Positions 5,209-6,815 of a stretch of 6,815 nt of DNA are shown here, piece by piece. The notes beneath the pieces were generated by a model that saw nothing but the letters and a program-made list of their open reading frames with translations, did no database searches and had not been told where the DNA came from. This stretch comes from Cyanobacteriota bacterium (lineage in GTDB: Bacteria; Cyanobacteriota; Cyanobacteriia; Phormidesmidales; Phormidesmidaceae). The stretch lies in the NCBI GenBank assembly GCA_027483425.1, contig JAIXUR010000097.1:1-6815 (forward strand), given 5' to 3'. Position numbers and translations under genes: made by a program. Within the stretch, counting starts at the first letter, position 1; every line of letters begins with the position of its first letter.

Positions 5209-5382
5209 AGCTGGGGGCTCCTGAGTGACGGGGTTTGTTTGGACAAACTCATAGTCCCGCGAATTCCCGATTGGGTTGGTGATAGGAGTATGGATTGGCG
5301 AGTGATAGTGCTGGCGGTTGCGTGTGAGCGCATCTGGCTCTAGGGCTGCTTGAGATCACAAACGAGGCGCTGCGGTGAGCAG

Positions 5383-5712
5383 CTAATATGAGCTGGAACT
5401 AGGTTTCCGCTGGGGTGTCCGGCAGGCTAACCAAAGCTGTCTAGCCCAGGGAATCGTCAGCGTTGAAATAAGGTAGCCAGTGAGAGGAATAAGCGCATTC
5501 GTGAACGGCGAGGGCACCGAGATCTGCCAAAACACAAAGGCGGTCACGACATAGGTCAACCCCGAGAGCAGCAGCTTGCGGGCATGGCTAGTCTCCCAGG
5601 CTTTTTCCTGCTCAACTCGTTCGTTGCGATCGCGCAGTCTCCCAACCAGGTCTTCCAGCACCTCAATGCGGTCAACCAGCGCTTGATTGGCAGAAGCAGG
5701 AGGATCGATCAT
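5383..5712 (-). CDS. Small membrane protein: N-terminal coiled coil and two TM segments
   Basis: The protein has 109 residues from the ATG at 5712. An in-frame GTG at 5754 would add 14 residues. GGTGGAG lies just 2 nt before the ATG, close but usable, and the GTG has no site. Residues 8-37 (QANQALVDRIEVLEDLVGR-type heptads, very charged) predict a coiled coil. AWETSHARKLLL (38-49) leads into TM1 (about 47-65), and TM2 spans about 72-90 (NALIPLTGYLISTLTIPWA). A basic, Ser-rich tail follows. This layout (coiled coil, AWETSxxRKLLL, two TMs around NALIPxTGYxxSTL) resembles, from memory, a widespread uncharacterised small membrane protein family. No enzyme motif is present. It lies 85 bp downstream of pstB on the same strand, so read-through from the pst genes is possible but unproven. 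Confidence 0.82.
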   Translation of the reverse strand: MIDPPASANQALVDRIEVLEDLVGRLRDRNERVEQEKAWETSHARKLLLSGLTYVVTAFVFWQISVPSPFTNALIPLTGYLISTLTIPWARQLWLACRTPQRKPSSSSY

Positions 5713-5797
5713 GGCTCCACCATGGCTCAAATAAAACGCCGCGACAGCTGCCACGGCGAATTCACGTTCTAATCCATAGTATTCGGTCGAAGAGCCA

Positions 5798-6610
5798 CTA
5801 CCCGAAGCGACCCGTCACGTAGTCGCGGGTGGTTTCTTGGTCGGGGTCGCTAAAGATTTTTTCGGTTTCGCCGTACTCGGCCAGGTAGCCCACCTTGCCT
5901 CCGGCCCCTTCCACCACCTGGGCATTGTAGAAGGCGGTGTAGTCGGCCACGCGGGTAGCCTGCTGCATGTTGTGGGTAACGATGATGATGGTGTAGTTCT
6001 GCACCAGTTCCTTCATCAAGTCTTCGACCTTGAGGGTAGAGATGGGGTCGAGGGCGGCGCAGGGTTCATCCATCAGCACGACCTCGGGCTGCACGGCAAT
6101 GGTGCGGGCAATGCAGAGGCGCTGCTGTTGGCCCCCCGAGAGCGAGAAGCCGCTTTGCTGGAGCTTGTCCTTCACCTCATCCCACAGGGCGGCCCGGCGC
6201 AGGGAGGTCTCGACCAGCTCATCCATATCGCCTTTAAAGCCGCTGATGCGGGGGCCGTAGGCAATGTTGTCGTAAATGGTCTTGGGGAAGGGGTTGGGCT
6301 TCTGAAACAACATGCCGATGCGACGGCGCACCTCAACGGGGTCAACGTCGGGGGCGTAGAGGTCTTGACCATGGTAAGTCATCTGACCCTTGAGACTAAA
6401 GCTCTCGATCAGGTCGTTGAGGCGGTTGAAGCAGCGCAGTACGGTGCTCTTGCCGCAGCCCGAGGGGCCAATGAAGGCCGTAATCTTGTTTTTAGGGATG
6501 TCGATGGAGACATCCCGCACGGCTTTGTAGGAGCCGTAGTAAATATCGCAGTCCTTTGCCCGCAGCACGACGTCGGTCGCGGTACTGTTCATGGGCATTG
6601 TGTTAACCAT
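5798..6610 (-). CDS. pstB: Phosphate ABC transporter ATP-binding protein
   Basis: This 270-residue protein is the ATPase of the PstSCAB high-affinity phosphate importer, on the cytosolic face of the inner membrane. All ABC motifs are intact: Walker A GPSGCGKST (48-56), Q-loop in LFQKPNPFP (101-109), signature LSGGQQQR (147-154), Walker B VVLMDEP (177-183), D-loop ALDP (186-189) and H-loop His213. LFQKPNPFP with DEPCAALDP and the C-terminal TRDYVTGRFG mark it as PstB rather than another importer ATPase. The start at 6610 has GGGAG 8 nt upstream; the ATGs at 6598 and 6592 are alternatives, adding doubt over six residues at most. It follows pstA by 39 bp on the same strand, an operon. In cyanobacteria such operons are induced on phosphate limitation by a two-component system binding Pho boxes, which would lie upstream of the window. 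Confidence 0.97.
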   Translation of the reverse strand: MVNTMPMNSTATDVVLRAKDCDIYYGSYKAVRDVSIDIPKNKITAFIGPSGCGKSTVLRCFNRLNDLIESFSLKGQMTYHGQDLYAPDVDPVEVRRRIGMLFQKPNPFPKTIYDNIAYGPRISGFKGDMDELVETSLRRAALWDEVKDKLQQSGFSLSGGQQQRLCIARTIAVQPEVVLMDEPCAALDPISTLKVEDLMKELVQNYTIIIVTHNMQQATRVADYTAFYNAQVVEGAGGKVGYLAEYGETEKIFSDPDQETTRDYVTGRFG

Positions 6611-6649
6611 TCCTCAGGCTCCCAAAAACTTGGCTCAACTAGCAGGGTT

Positions 6650-6815
6650 CTAATAGGTCTTCTGGCGGGTTACAAACCGGGCAATGATGCTGGTAATCAA
6701 CACCATCAGCACTAGAATGAGCGCCGCTGCCCAGGCCAGCTCTTGCTGAGGCTTAAAGGGCAAGGTGGCAAAGTTGTAAACCAGCACCGCCAGGGTGGCG
6801 ATCGGGTTGGTAATG
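6650..6815 (-). CDS. pstA: Phosphate ABC transporter permease, C-terminal end (5' end outside window)
   Basis: The minus strand encodes the last 54 residues of a membrane permease, ending at TAG (6650-6652). It reads ITNPIATLAVLVYNFATLPF, then KPQQELAWAAALILVLMVLI and TSIIARFVTRQKTY. The YNFATxPF-x-QxxAWAAAL block followed by one terminal TM helix and a basic tail is characteristic of PstA, the second transmembrane subunit of the phosphate importer. Position directly upstream of pstB in a pstA-pstB order supports this. The reading frame runs off the right edge; the rest of pstA, and presumably pstC and pstS, lie beyond. Confidence 0.9.
   Translation of the reverse strand, partial: ITNPIATLAVLVYNFATLPFKPQQELAWAAALILVLMVLITSIIARFVTRQKTY

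Noticed and set aside
4875..5333. Minus-strand open frame of 152 codons and a plus-strand frame 5005-5343
   Set aside because: Both overlap the well-supported DUF4278 gene and its terminator. The protein composition is Ser/Thr/Pro noise with no ribosome binding site.
5209..5382. Search for promoter or other elements between the two-TM and DUF4278 genes
   Set aside because: Apart from the AGGAG ribosome site and a weak GTTTG/CAAAC 5-bp dyad near 5234-5249, I found no convincing -35/-10 pair or RNA gene.
5837..6715. Long plus-strand open frame (292 codons) opposite pstB
   Set aside because: It is the antisense shadow of pstB, with a Gly/Val/His-rich composition and no family motif, while the minus strand has every ABC motif intact.
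1..6815. CRISPR arrays, toxin-antitoxin pairs, phage or defence genes, and riboswitches
   Set aside because: No spaced identical repeats, no such protein families and no recognisable aptamer consensus were seen on either strand.

Overview
The window looks like chromosomal DNA from a cyanobacterium, probably a filamentous or Leptolyngbya-like lineage with fairly high GC (the lineage is inference). The HIP1 octamer GCGATCGC occurs nine times (starts at 1984, 2335, 2810, 3666, 4475, 4481, 4651, 5144, 5626), far above chance. The gene content also fits: a DUF4278 protein, a cyanobacterial-type PmbA/TldE and a cyanobacterial-style PstB.

Layout, left to right. Positions 1-1108 (+) hold the C-terminal half of transketolase, entering from outside the window and followed by a strong intrinsic terminator (1203-1236). 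A repeat-rich spacer (1109-1499) follows. It holds a 14-bp inverted repeat with nested direct repeats, a 130-bp MITE-like element with near-perfect terminal inverted repeats and a 3-bp putative target duplication, a terminator hairpin, and a GGGTGGGC/GCCCACCC dispersed-type palindrome. A 55-residue protein of unknown function lies on the minus strand (1500-1667). Positions 1668-1965 form a divergent regulatory region with a duplicated promoter-like block, serving an exported protein of nine gapless TPRs (1966-3135, +). That gene converges on a pmbA/tldE homologue (3276-4580, -). A tRNA-Ser(CGA) gene (4762-4846, +) follows, then a bidirectional terminator (4957-4986).

The right end is all minus strand. 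Reading leftward from the right edge it holds the end of pstA, pstB, a small coiled-coil/two-TM protein and a DUF4278 protein. pstA and pstB encode the permease and ATPase of the high-affinity phosphate importer; the small membrane protein gene lies 85 bp downstream of pstB and may be cotranscribed with it.

Apart from pstA-pstB the genes do not form one pathway: carbon metabolism (tkt), a periplasmic or thylakoid-lumen scaffold candidate (TPR), peptide maturation or proteolysis (PmbA), translation (tRNA) and phosphate uptake. I see no CRISPR array, defence island, phage, toxin-antitoxin pair or biosynthetic cluster, and no convincing new multi-gene system. The most unusual material is the non-coding architecture of 1109-1965 and three small uncharacterised proteins.
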